The notes under the pieces: model-generated
The model's input: only the letters and a program-made list of their open reading frames with translations
The model's database searches: none
What the model was told of the DNA's origin: nothing
NCBI GenBank assembly: GCA_036877525.1
Contig: JAZGTH010000002.1
Span: 8,106,501-8,170,500, forward strand
Direction of reading: 5' to 3'
DNA length: 64,000 nucleotides
Source of the DNA: Chromobotia macracanthus
Taxonomy: Eukaryota; Chordata; Actinopteri; Cypriniformes; Botiidae
Position numbers and translations under genes: made by a program
In this document: one piece after another, positions 26,001 to 39,400 of the stretch
Layout of the letters: every line of letters starts with the position of its first letter
How positions within the stretch are numbered: the stretch's first letter is position 1

Positions 26001-27260
26001 AGCCAAAGGTAATGTAAATTTAAAACAGCACCCAAATGTTCATCACAGGTGTGTGCGTGCATGTGAAAACTATATATTGTGTTGACCTGCTCATGATCCC
26101 ATGATTTAAATGAAACATACTGGTTTGGTTGCATCTGAGCTTAAATATGTGCTACCCACACAACAACAACTTGTTTACACCCCCTGGTCAGTTCAGTCAG
26201 GAAAACACCACAAAACAACCCTGAGCGAAATTTTTCTGCACTGTGAAAAGACAGAGAATAATATTCGCAGTATAGAAATCTCTGCATTAGCCATCTGTTG
26301 ATGAGAAATGTGTTTTTTACCTCTGCAATGTCCTTATAACACATTTGAGAGGAGATGATTGCTGAATAAAGCTGTGTGGGACTAACAGAGTGACTCGCGT
26401 TCTGTTGCATTAACGTGCCAGACTCATGCTAATACAGTTAATGCGCTATTCTCCAGATGTGCCTGTCGTCAAGGTCATCCGCAGCCTCTAACACAACGCT
26501 AATTAGCATTCAGGCAGCCTGGAGGGGAATTTCTTAGAATTCTCCTTTTTTTGAGATCCGTGGAGTGGGAGAAATGCTGATGGGAAATATAACAGGTGAA
26601 TTAACCATCTCAACAAGGTTTGCAAACAGTTTCTTTTTACAATTAAGTATCTTAACATTAGAAGGTGTTTTCAGTGTATTTTCATGTGTATATTTCCTTG
26701 TCAGGTGTCCCAGCTGTGTCTGAGAGATCATGTTTGCTCGTTTTTGTAACTCTTGCCACATTTACAAGAGTTCAAGAGTTTAAAGATTTACTGACTTCGG
26801 AAATGTACTACACAACAGACCTTAAATTCTTTCAACTTTAAGTGAGCAATAATGAAGTCAATACAACAGACTAACAGGCTCCTACTTCCTCACCGTGTTT
26901 CACATCCTAAAAGGTCCCCATATGTCCCAACACACACTGTCAGCAAATAAAGGTTCCCAGGGGGACTCAGTTGACCCTTGCTGAACCTCTCCAGTACAAT
27001 AAAGGGATGAAACATGTACATCTGCCAGACAGTGTGAATGACACAAGAGCAGTTTATTAAAACATCATCAATGATCACATTAGTGTCACACCTAAACAGC
27101 TGAACTGAGAACACAGAGCAGCTGATTCAGTTCCATAGAAATGTTCATCCAGTGTTTCATAATGATGCATTTTGCAATGAAGGACTTTAGAACATTGGAT
27201 ATGGGAAATGATTGTTTGCGTTACTACAGCTTCTCTTTTGCCATGAAAAGAGAACTGGTG

Positions 27261-27520
27261 CACTGTAAAAAAAATGCTGCCTTAAATTTTTAAGTTTAAT
27301 CAATTTTGGTTGTACAAGTCATTTCAACTTACTCTTTGTAATCTGTAATTGTGACTTGTGTGGAGTTTAGGTAACCTATAAGAATAGTTAGAAAATTGCT
27401 TAACCTATTTTTTTTTTTTAAGTTATACCAGTCAGGATTTAAAATATTAAGTTGAAATTACTTGTATAGCCAAGTTGATTAAACTTAAAAATTTAGGCAG
27501 CAAAGTTTTTTTTTACAGTG
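27261..27520. mobile_element. 260 bp MITE with long terminal inverted repeats
   Basis: The ends are CACTGTAAAAAAAATGCTGC and the inverted complement ending TTTTTTTTACAGTG. The arms pair over about 70 bases (CCTTAAATTTTTAAGTTTAA against TTAAACTTAAAAATTTAGGC, then a CAACTTA/TAAGTTG block). There is no open frame. The flanking bases do not give an unambiguous target-site duplication, so the superfamily is left open. Confidence 0.8.
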
Positions 27521-29812
27521 TGGGTTCTGCTGCTTAGTAATATGTCTAACAAACTAATAAAATATTTGTTTATTCTTTGTGTTAAATTGCTAAAATGACA
27601 CTTCCAATGTTTGTTACTGCACTGTTTATGTGCTTCCAAAAAGGTCAATTTTCGTATTCAGTCTATGTGATGTTGATCATTTTGCACTGCATACACATTT
27701 TATGGTAGTAGTAACAAATTTCATTTTTTAGAAAGATATTTTGGTGGTTTTTTTTAGAAACATTGTTGGGTTGCCTGGGTCCTGAAGCAAACTGTTTTTT
27801 AAAGCAGACTGTTCACTATTTTTTCTCACTACACACAAACAAACACACACATACTCTTTCTTAGGAATCAGTGCATTGTTTCTGTGTAAATTACAATCAA
27901 TTCAACAGTAGCAGCAAGTGTCAAGATCTGTGGGATAAGGTGCAAACCAATAACAAGGTTTATAAAGTCTTAAAATCACACTGTCTTCTCTTCTCCAGTT
28001 TTAAACTGGGTTAGAACATGTTCACATACAGTATGTTGTTGTGACTGAAGTCTCTGCTGATGAGTCTGATGGGAAAGAAGACGTAAGGGTATGTTGATAC
28101 TGCTGAAGTTCGGTCTACAGCAGATGGAACTCGCAGCAGTGATTTTTAAAGAGCCCTCAACCCTCCGCAGCTTTCACGTGATCGAGAAGAAGGAAACCAG
28201 GTGGCTACATGCACTTGGACCAGCTGGAAGAGTGAAAGACCATCTGACACCCGGCCAGAAAATCATACACTCTCCTCACCAAACACTTTGCATGTCAATA
28301 CCATTGTAGCACAAAGGGAAAGAGAAGGACAGAAAGCGAGAGATGCGAGAAATTGAGCTAATTATCCTGGTACTCTGTTATTTCTGTCCCATTTTTCACA
28401 GCTAAACAATTGGACCCATAAATGGTTAAATCAGCACTGTGGTTTATGAGGGCCCTCAGCTTGTAAGGTGACATACTGCGGATGTGAATGGGTTTATAAG
28501 GAGTCAATCAGATGATTCCTTAACAGACACAGGGACAGCTGAAGACATTTGTGAAAATAGTAGCTTGTTGTTAAGCAGGTTTTGCAAACACAGGAAGAAA
28601 ATGGCATACGTATCTCAAAATTCAGGGTGTCATCTGTATTTTGGTTATTCCACACAAATATATAATATACACAAATATATATAAACCAGTTTCAGTACTC
28701 TATAATTCAGTATTTTGAACTGTCAGAATCTGAACTGCGATACAAACAGACCCATATGATCCTCATATGTTTCATTGTGGAGACTTCAGGAAACGTCTGG
28801 TCTCCCCTGAGATGCTGACTCAAGTGAGAAGAGGGCATCTGCATGATCTCCTGACCTCCAGGCTTTGCGTAGGGTGGATGGATGGGGGTAATTTAGGCTT
28901 TTTACGCCCCGTTAGGATCAGTCAAGCATTCCTGAGTGACCAAGAATCAGGGTCAGCAGCTGACACCTCTCTTTACCTCTTATGTCTCTCTTTTTCTGCC
29001 TGTCTGCTGAATTTCTCAGGAGAGCAGGATGAGTGTTTGAACACTGCTCATGTTGTGCCTCTTTTTGTCAGTTTATCATTTCTGGTCATCTGATCACCTT
29101 GTGGGACTCAAGCAGAGTGTGGAATCTGTCCGCATAACCTACCACAGCCATTGGTTATTTTCTATTAGTAACTATGCGCTCTTGCACTGATTCTAAAGGG
29201 TTTTCTGTATAATCTGTTGGATTACACATATAGCCTATGTGGGTGTGTTGATTCATTTCATGTCACTGGTAGAAGTTGTTTATAGGCTGTCATTAGTGTT
29301 ATGAATCACTCGAAATGTCTAAAATAACTCCTTTCATCTTACTGGAAAAGAGCAGCTGATCAACTCTAAACGGTAGGTAAGCTGGTTACAAATCTAAGGA
29401 AGTAACTCAAGAGCAGCCAGATTGATTCTAAACAGGTGTGACTGGAAAACTGAGGATTTACTGAGATCATAGTCAAACTTTGTGGCCTTGAACATGCAAT
29501 TCCACAATGCAACAAGGGAAGTTTTAGCTCTGTGCAATCAATGAACTAGAATTTGCTTTGTCTAAAAGCTATGCAAGTCCCTGTTTAATAGCAAGTGATA
29601 AATAATGCAAATAAAATGAAAAATGAAATGCCAGAATCACTCATTATTATCCTTAATTAGTGCCAGTTGTCATGGTTTTATTACTTAGAATTATTAAATA
29701 TTGTAACTGCTTTTAACATAACACATTCTTGCACAGACAGACATAAATTCAGCAGTTTATAAAACCTCTGGCCGTCAGTAAAAAGCAAATAAACAAAACA
29801 TGTAGCAAATGA

Positions 29813-29826
29813 GCGCCATCTACTGG
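29813..29826 (-). promoter_or_regulatory. CTCF-like motif
   Basis: On the minus strand CCAGTAGATGGCGC fits the vertebrate CTCF core CCASYAGRKGGCRS at all 14 positions. It sits just beyond the slc52a3 remnant. Binding is inferred from the motif only. Confidence 0.45.
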
Positions 29827-30004
29827 CGACGTGTATCATGACAGTGTCGGTTATGACGAATATTCAGCATCTGTGAAGACGTCGAATACACAAAATAATT
29901 TAGGTCATCTTTCACAAACAAATATAATTGCCTGTACGTGAATACATCTCCAATGGGATTGCATTTAGATATACTATTTAATTATGAACTATATTCTGCA
30001 TAAA

Positions 30005-31440
30005 AGTTCTGGCCTGCTTGCGCTTCCGCTCCACACCACATCAGTGCGCTATGACTCCTGTCCCTTAGACTCACTCCCACCATCACCTTAACATAAGACA
30101 TCAGGCCAGTGAAGAGAACCCATGACAGAACCTAAAACAGGCAATAAAATCATGAATAGAAAATAAAAAATAGAGGTGAGGACTACCGTCTTTGAAAGAT
30201 TTATTGGGAACAACAAAGGGTTATCAGAGTTCATCAAAATAAGTAGGCTTTTAGAAGGTATTGAAAGATTATACTATTTTTACCTCATTAGCCAGTGTTT
30301 AATACATGCAGAATACTAGAAAACTGCAGGAACACAGAGTTAAAGTTGTATTGGACTTGGATTATCTCTTAATAACGTGCTGAATAATCATCTTACAGAC
30401 TTTGTGCTAGCAACCAGCAATGTTGGCCTTTACAACAAGGTAGTAGATGAAATACATGTAGAAATGTATAAATATTTTTATTATTATAGGTAAACATTAA
30501 AGCAGGCCACAGGATTGGCTAGTGGCGACAGAGAAGCTGACAGGTGATTAGCCGTATTTCCATAGGGCATACAGGAGAACATCTGCACAGATGGCAGCAG
30601 TCCATTTGTTTCTTCATTCACCCACATCACCATTACATAGATAGACATAGGGTCCAGTTCTCTGCTTCGCTTCTTTTTAATGTTTTCTTTACTTCATGCG
30701 CATGGATTGGGTTCCTCAGGGCTTTCCAAACACTTGCAGACCGTCACCACAGCACAGAGTCTGGAACAAGATTTTCAGTGGAGAATTCAAAGGTGCGAGG
30801 CACAGGGTTTAACATCAAGAAGGCACCCAGGCTTATTGCTGTCATTACAGCCAGGAATGAGAAAAAGACCTCTGTTTTTGGGAGGAAGGTACTCCACTAT
30901 GCGTCTCCACTATGAAGGACGGGTGTCCATGTTCTGTAAGGTTATCCCAAAACAAGTGTTACGTTGACACATTTTGACATTCCAACCCCCTGCGCTAGTG
31001 CCGCCAGACCTGGAACCAAACCCCTCAAACCTTCTCCAATGAAATATGTGGTGATGTACTTTGCAGGAAGTTGCATCATAAACGGCAAGAAGGTGAAAGA
31101 AGAGATGCAGTTGACAAGAGCAAGAAAGAACATGAGGATAAAAAATGATGTTCTGTGTGGTTGCCAATACTGTGGTGTTCTTCCAAAACAAAGCCAGTAG
31201 AACATAGGCTACAACACCAATTGACAGGACAGCATAGATAACCAGATTTTCCTGTAGTTGCCCAGGACAGAATTTATGTGCAATGATGACCAGCAGAGGG
31301 TCGAGGTTGGAAAGCTGAATGATAACTGTGAGGTAAGAGGGCAAATCCCAGATCTCTTGCAGAAGCTCCACCCACAAACCATTAATGGACACCCAGTAGC
31401 CCAGACCAAAAGCACATGCCAAAGCATGGATGTACAGATT
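30005..31440 (-). pseudogene. slc52a3: slc52a3-like riboflavin transporter pseudogene
   Basis: RFVT proteins are plasma-membrane riboflavin carriers with about 11 transmembrane segments. Remnants of the whole length are seen in order on the minus strand. About 31440-31165 carries ALACAFGLGYWVSINGLWVE and SYLTVIIQLSN. About 31170-30950, in another frame, carries [37 protein letters not shown] and CVNVT. About 30890-30745 carries VFFSFLAVMTAISLGAFLML. About 30640-30485 carries [20 protein letters not shown] and PLANPVACF. About 30125-30010, probably the last exon, carries [20 protein letters not shown]. Damage: no in-frame start Met, about six residues missing after WVEL, a frameshift near 31145-31175, in-frame stops near 30950, 30905, 30740 and 30490, and a corrupted C-terminus. 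Position beside scrt2 matches human SLC52A3. A sequencing artefact is unlikely given many independent lesions. Confidence 0.85.
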
Positions 31441-31449
31441 CAGTCTGAA

Positions 31450-33410
31450 TCAATGTTGAGTCTTAGTCTGACAGGATCTGGATAGGTTTAACAAAATTCC
31501 AGACTGTACAGTTTAAGATATTTTTCCTCCCACAAATTGTCTGTCTGTTTTGTGGTTTTCCTGTGTGTCACTATAATATGGAATTTGGTGTGATGTCACT
31601 TCAGCTAGTTTTGTTGACTTCTTGTGTTAATTAGGACATCAGACAGAAAAGTAAAAAACAAAGCTTAAAGGAATCAAGAATTAGCTATTGAAAAGCACAT
31701 GTGAATCATTGCTGCTATGGTCAATAAATTCATAAATTGACAGTTTATATTGCATTTGCATTTTATATTGTATTTACATTTTACAATTTCAAAATAGTTC
31801 AATGTAGCAATTAAACAGAAGTACAGAGTAGCAATAAATAGTTTATAAACAATACTAAATATTAAGTATGGTCATCATAGGTTTATTTGTTTTATTAATT
31901 TGACTTGCTTTCATAAGGCACTGAAATGACATATTCATTTGTATATGTTTTTTGTCTTGATGTTTCTGAATTAGTAGAGAGTTTTAATAGAGTTTTTTTT
32001 ATATTTGTTACAGCCAAAAACAAAATACTAGAAAATGTGAGTTTAAACTTAGATATCAATATATCCAGGACTCTGGAACACTTTGGTCAAAAAGAACCAG
32101 ATATATGCAGCGATTAACATTAGTATACTCTGCCAAAATTACAACATGACAACAATGGTGGTGCAAAAAATATTTAGTTATATTTACAATATTTAGGCTT
32201 TATATTTTATTGTATTTTTTATATTTTATTTTATTTTTCCAAGTTTAGCTTTAACAAATCCAGTTCCTGTTCAGAACAAAAGGCTGATTTGTTCATTTTC
32301 TTGTTTTCTCACTGGCTCAGCATTAAACAAATATAAAACTCACCATCCTGCTGAGGCAATGAGCCAGACTGAGCAGTCTGTTCTTCTTGGCACATCCATT
32401 TGTTTGCTTTACACACAGGTAAGTCACAGATTCACTTTTGTTCAGCCGTCAGGTATCTAGTTGTTACCGGTTAACTTGTGAATCTCAAGATGTCGACAGT
32501 GATTTATGATTTTAACCTCAGTATGATTGTGTGGGTGGGGAAGCCTTCCTCACTAGATCAGCCTCTCTAATGAAGTGTTACTTTCCTGTCACCACACAAA
32601 AACACATTGTACTTAGTTTGATTTGTGAAATCAAAGACGGAATGTTCTGTACTATTCTAGAACTTTAATGAGCCTTGTTTTAATATTCATTTCTCAATCT
32701 GCATTCATATCTGTCTCATGTTAAAGAAGAACAAATGTTCTAGACAGTCTTCACTAAAAATATCAATGGTTCTTGTGCCAGATGTTGAGTCACCTTGACC
32801 TCAATTCCTGATTTGGAACACTTGCAATAGAACATTTTGAACCTAGTTATGAATCTTCATGAAACATTAAACATGTCTTATAGGTGCAGTTTATTTGTAT
32901 TCTCGAAATTCCAGGCTGATGGATCACAAAACACTAACACTTGTTGTTAGTCAGCTAAACAATATGTTGGAAGCCTTTTTGCAATGTGATCTAAATGTAC
33001 AACTTTCATTACTGATTAACTGCTTGTATTACATTTGAGATGTGAGTATTTTAACTTTAATCTAAACAAAAAGGATTTATTATAATAATAATTATAATAA
33101 TGCAGACAAGGTGAAGGGCTATGTAGGCGTAGCCCACTCATCATGAGTCATTTTAATAGGTCAAAACTTAAACAAACATGCTTTACATGGCTATTACTCT
33201 AATTATTTCCATCCTCTCAATTATAAAGTTTTTTGTTACTGTACCATTATTTCATTCTGCTGACAACGTTGATGTTTAAACAGTAAAAATTCAAGTTTTT
33301 TAATTTTCACTGATCGCTGATGCACCAAGATTCAAGACAAACCTTCTTCACATGACAGGAAACAATCCACATAAATAACACAACAAATCAGGTCACAATC
33401 TTGTGAGTTC
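31450..33410. other. Intergenic region upstream of the slc52a3 remnant
   Basis: AT-rich DNA with no recognised exon, repeat family or clear promoter. It separates the slc52a3 remnant from the probable 3' end of peds1. Confidence 0.5.
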
Positions 33411-36400
33411 TGTATTTATTTCATTATAAATATGAATTTTATGACATAAAAGATTTCAAAACAGGACACAACAAAAAGGCATTAAGGCGTTATTTTCATC
33501 TGTCAATAAAAAGCCATCCTACAAAACCTTAGAGTTTACCGAATACGAGACATTGAAGTGAACTGCAAAATCAGCCAACACAGCATTTTAAAAATCTCCT
33601 CCAAATAAATCTTTAAGAATGAACATTCAGTAACAAGTGTGAATGCCAGAGGTCATCAATCAAAGGACCCAATAACAGCTGCAGCAAGTTCTCTCAGTCT
33701 GCAGTGAATGAGGGATTGGCTTAATTGTTATCTGAAGGAAAATACAATATTTTTGAGCAAGCACAATGTGATTAGTTCAATATCCTGGCATCCACACGGG
33801 CAGATCGCTGCTGCTGTGTGGTAGCTTGCACTGAGCATGGAAAGCTAGGAGCATGACCTTTAACACTCTAAACACACATGATCAATAACACAATCAATCT
33901 ATTAAAACAACAACAATCTCCCTTAAACATTGCACACAAATCTAATAAGTGTTCTTAAGCAAAATCCTGAGTTTCTGTGGATTTTGTTCCGAGATTTAGA
34001 GTCATGGCAAAACCATAATCACATCTGTAGAACACCAGGATTCAGCAGGGATCAAAGTCGTCACTGTAGCCTCACATCAAGATCACAAAGTCCATCATTT
34101 ATGATGCAAACTGATTTGTTATTGAATTGACAAACTGCTACACTTAAAAATGTGATACAGCTGGTGGAGTCTTAATTATCAGTATATTCAGTGAATTAAA
34201 GAACGTATGTAGGGATATTAAATGTGAAATGGTCATCCACACTCAAAAGTATTAAATGTAGGAGACAATAATGTCTGATGAAAAATCAACAGACAGTAAC
34301 AATATCAAAATTGTATGGTATGTATAGTAAATGGAATCATGACAAAATGTAACATTTCCATAAATCAAAGTAATTGTTTAAGCTCCAGTTCCCTGTATAG
34401 TGGCAATTTCCACTGGAGTGTTCTGTTCACATTACACCGAATACATCACAACAGATCTATTAGCTGAGCAAAAATACATTTGGCATTTTGTGTCAGTATA
34501 TAAATATATAAGATATTAGTCAACTGTCAAAAATACTACAATATTCCACTGACAAATCTTCCTGAATTCAGACAAGAAGGAAATAAAATGCACACATGTC
34601 ATGAATCAGCCCAAAACACTTTGCATTTCTTCAAGTTCTCTCTTTGCAGTTCTTTCTGACCTCATTGTAACAGTTTAACAACTTGGAAAAATGAATGTAT
34701 AGTCTAAAAAACCTTACGCTGTTTTTAAGAGCTGACCTATCCTAAACATGTACTATTATTGTACTGACCTGTCGCTGACCTATTGAAACAAATTGCCACA
34801 TTGCTGCTGACAGTAACAAGGTTTTCAAGATTCTGGCTTGAAAACGCACACAAGCAGAAAACCTATGCTGAAACTTGTAAGATTATTTTTACAGGCTTTG
34901 AAAAGTGAGGATCAGAAATCAGTTCTACTGATAAAATAATTTGGTATGACAAATTGCTAGAAAATATATGTTTAAACAGATTCGAAAAAAAATGGCACAA
35001 CTAAAATGAACACACTTATGTTATATGTGATATGTTACTTGTTCTGGAGGTACAGAGTCTTTTCCTCTCCACTGAAAGACTGTTACAATGGTAACCACAC
35101 ATATGAAAACTGGCTAAACTACACTGCCTGAATAGCAACACTCATATTTAAAGCAAAGCCAATATAACTGTTATTATTATTTTATCATTATTATTAAGAC
35201 TCTTTAATTATTTCTAATATTTAAAAAATTGATTATTTGGGTAAATAAAGTCAAGTAAATGTACTAACAAATATTTTGCTAGTCCATCATTATTACAGAC
35301 TTATACCAGAAAATGTGTAGCTCAATAAATTAATCAAATTATAAGCAGTTAGTAGATGTTAAGTCACTAGATGGGCCAGTCTTGATTATCATGCTGTAAC
35401 TGCTACTAATATTTCATACTACTATTAAATAATTATTATATGTGATTGGACATGCTAGCATTAAATCGACTGTTAATCGTCTTGCCTCAAACTAGCTGCA
35501 CAGGGCTGGTGTCTGTTATGTAACAATGTATGCAAACCTAAATCTCAAGCAATGAAGTGTATTTATAATAATAAACCTTTCCTAAGGTAACGTTAATACA
35601 AACTCAAACTGGGTACATGAGACCACAGAGGCCTTTCAAATGAGATCTACATCTCAGGGCAGGCAGCAAAGTTGCTTGTATGGTGTATTAACACACTGCA
35701 GGTAGAAACACTAATGACCTGATAATTCTTCTATGTGAAACACTTATGTAAAACACAACTGCTAACAGCACCTCTGAATTTGCAAATGTGCTTCAACAAA
35801 AAAGTATTGATAATGAAAAGATTATGAAAATCGTAAGGATGAGGCAAAGCAAAGCAAATATTGTTACTGCAATTCATTTTTTAAGGCGTACTGAATAAAG
35901 ACTGCATATGACGCTGCTTTGTCCGTTCAGACACAAGCAACAAATGAAGACACAGGTTTTTAGCCCTCTGTGGCCAAAATGCCTTTAGTTTACTGCACTT
36001 CAGCCCCAAACAAGAGGAAGGTGAGAGCAAGAGAGATCAGTCCCAAAGGCCAAGCCCCAGAGACCAGCTAGGCAGCAAAGCTTTGACAGCGGTTGAAAGC
36101 TGAAGTTGTCCAAAATACTGCTCACTTTGTTCAAGTATTGACATTCTGAATTTTCCATTTTTTGCACTTTGAAAAGATTTCAACATTTCACAGAAGTCTC
36201 AAGTTTCCAACAAAGATATGGACATTTTTGATCAATAACGTGAGCAGAGAGGAATATTGCTTTCAATCGCTTTGTCAACCCTCTTTCACCTTTTTTCTAA
36301 GAACTGATGGCTTTCTAAGTAAGGGCTTTGATGTCCTGCCATTCCTCTTGTACTGTGCGAGAGAGGACAATTAGATGGAGAGCACAAGATTCTCCTACAA

Positions 36401-36442
36401 GCAGATCTGAGGTAGGGGATGTGGGTCAGTGGTAGAAGATCA
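33411..36442 (-). other. Probable long 3' UTR of peds1
   Basis: Three kilobases downstream of the peds1 stop are AT-rich with no coding pattern. On the coding strand an AATAAA (TTTATT at about 33415-33420) could end the transcript, but closer signals may be used. The human gene also has a sizeable 3' UTR. No ube2v1 exon is seen here. Extent is inferred. Confidence 0.3.
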
Positions 36443-39400
36443 TTACTTGGTTTTGTGGGCCCATCTAAGGTCATCTGATCTGGGCTTCTCTCCAGTCAAG
36501 CTCTGTATCACATCTTCCAAGCTTCTCCAGAATCCCAGTTTCTCCAGAGGATAGTTCAACCACCCTGCAAATACATACAAATATACACATAAGAAACTGC
36601 ATAAAGAGTGTATGACGGAGAGTATGCTCACAAAATCATGAGTATGATCACCTGTGGTTATGCAGAAGTAGGTTTCGTGAGGTGCAACGTGGTGAACTCT
36701 GTGATGTTTTCGTGGTAAAATGATGTGACAGTCCTGGAGAAACGTCACCCAGCGTGGAAGCCCATAGTATGTGTGCGACCATTTATGGATCTGATTGGTC
36801 AATGTTACAAAAATGGCTAATGCAAAAACGTAACAATACCAGGGGTAGTTTTGATAGATCTCCGCTGGAGATATTGAGAAAGAGAGCAGAAGGTGAAGTG
36901 AGATCCTGAAATCCTCAGAAATGTCAGTCATGTTTCATTATTTGTCTCTCTATGAAAGATGATGTGATTGATATCTTACCTGGTGGGAGCATCAGGAAGT
37001 TTGCAGCCATGTTAGCCAGCGGGATAATGGTCAGCATACAGTTATCACCATTCGTCTCAATGAAATCATGCCGCGTTATAGCGGTTGGATCAATGTGGTG
37101 CTCTCGAAACGGACGAATAAAGGCCTGGAAGTGAACCAGCAAGCAGGGCAAATTAAATTTTCCCCTATAAAGAAGTGACTCTGCCAACACAGTGGTTTTC
37201 CTGAGAATGTTGGCTTATGATGAACTCTGCATTCTGTACTCATATTTAGAGACATACACAAAAACTTTGTCTAAAACAATATTTTTAATATTCCTTAATC
37301 AATGGAAGTTGCATGAATTCTGTAAAAGTATGATAGAGAAACCCTTATTAACTCTGCAGACCACACATCTGTACAAACGTTAATCTGGCTTCTTGAGGAC
37401 AAAATTGAGGAAAAAAAGGCATTTCACCCCAGTACCTTTCCAAAGATGGGAAGATCCACAGATCCCCATGTGTCGGCACCCCAGTGGACCAGACCAGAAG
37501 CAAAATCTGCTGTCAGGATGCCTGCCACTGCACACACATAACAACACACACACCAGAAGGTAAGCAATTAGGTACCTGATGCTTGACTGCTACCAGCTGC
37601 ACTAGAAGTCCTATCACAAACTCACATCTCTCAGTTACTGTAACAATATCTTGTTATTAAAGACAATAAAAAACATTTTGCTATAGACCAGTACAGGGGA
37701 TTTTAGAGTTGTATACATTAATTATTTGTTGTTTCTATCTGTACCCTATTAAGCCTTAATGTGTTGGTGTAGGTTTGTTTGTTGTACCAACCAATGCCCA
37801 GAACGATGTACCAGGTGTGTCCCAGGTGGAAGTATGTTACTATGTAACAGAAGTTAAAGGCCATAAGGGTAAAGCAAAGAACCACACTGATCGATTCCTG
37901 ACACCTTTTTCCTGAAAGAAACAGAAAGAAAAATATTACAACCATTTCAAGACAGTCTATATCACTGTCCAAAATTTTAAGCTAAAGTTGGCTGGGTGTA
38001 CTATATTCAAAACTGCAACATAAAACATGATTTAAAACAACCTGAAAAAATTATAAGCTGACACTTGCTGATGTGATTGTCTTATAAATAAAACATACAG
38101 TATGTCACCTCACGACTCGCACATCTTCTAGCAATCTTCAACTTAATTAAAAATTTACTATCACAAAGTTCTATTTTCTACATAAATCTGTGTAATGACA
38201 CTTATGTGGAATGTTTCTCACAAAAAGGCACCAAAAGAAAATATGAGGAACATAATCTCTCGGTGTGTTTGTGACAGGTGCAGCTTCAGAGGCTGGCTCA
38301 TCTTGTTTGCTGCGACACAAATATGCAAGAGAAAAACAGCGTCTCTTTGAAACCTAGAAAATGCAACACTTCAGTTCTGGAACTTTCCTGAATTAGCAAT
38401 TAATGTGTTAACCATCTTGATCCTTAACCAGTCCAGTGCAAACCACTAACTCTGGAGCTGCTCGGGTCAAGCAAACAAAACAAAACCCATCTCAAATCAA
38501 AAGTTTCCCTGGTCTATAAATAGAACTACTCGCTAATTTTAACCACCAGTGCAGCAATATATAAAAGCAACCATTTACTAAACAATGGCAGCTGACATTT
38601 AGAAAGAAATATCATGATTATCCTAGAAATTGTTAAACAAGCACCTAATCCTTCAAAAGGTTTTAACAGACAAATGACAAATAGCTATGGCTATCAGCTT
38701 GCACTGGGTCAGTATTAAAGCGGTTCCATTGTTTCCTTACACATCCACAATTGTGTACAGAAGGGAAATTCACCATTGTCTCGCATTTAGTGCAGAACCG
38801 CTTCACAGAACAAATGTGAAGTGACCAAGCAACACGGTTGACACAACATTAAAATACGCTGTATCAGTACCTAGAAATGACACTAAGCTGATCCGATCTA
38901 AAACCAAGATCCTGAACACTCCCTTCATTACCATGGTGAGTGTAAACAACACTGGAAGAGGACACTGATGTGAAGCTGGAGGACACGTGAATCAGAGGCA
39001 CTTCAATGAATGTCAAGCTAACTAGAAACCCACATCAGTCACTATCCACTAAGCTCTCCACCCAAACCCACATGTACAAAGTCACATTTCTAACACCTAT
39101 GTCACGCCCTTACACTGGCCCCACCTAATGTGCTGTTTTGTGCTAATACTCTCTGTTCTTGTATTTATATATGCATTGCTTGCCCTCCACACAGTGTACA
39201 GATGGAGTTCCTCCTACAGCACACCTGCTTCAGATAACCAACCAACTGCTAAACAAAACTGGGGCTGCTGCTTTTTGTTTGATCCAAATATGCATTAGTA
39301 ATTTGAAACAAATCTACTGTTGTTGTTCATTCCTATCAGGATAAACCAGGTACCAGGAGCTGCCCAAACACTGCCCTTTAAAGTTTTAAATAAATATGTG

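Larger units (their letters stand above)
17680..30000. other. Intergenic region upstream of scrt2
   Basis: About 12 kb without a recognised gene. It contains two SINE fragments (18316-18410, 20674-20790), CT and GT microsatellites, the long (TA)n array at 18929-19016, a G-rich patch near 22597-22700, an inverted repeat at 22963-23042, a 260 bp MITE at 27261-27520 and a CTCF-like motif at 29813-29826. Open frames are short and several begin at non-ATG codons. As flanking DNA of a developmental regulator it may hold enhancers, which I cannot identify without conservation data. Confidence 0.5.
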
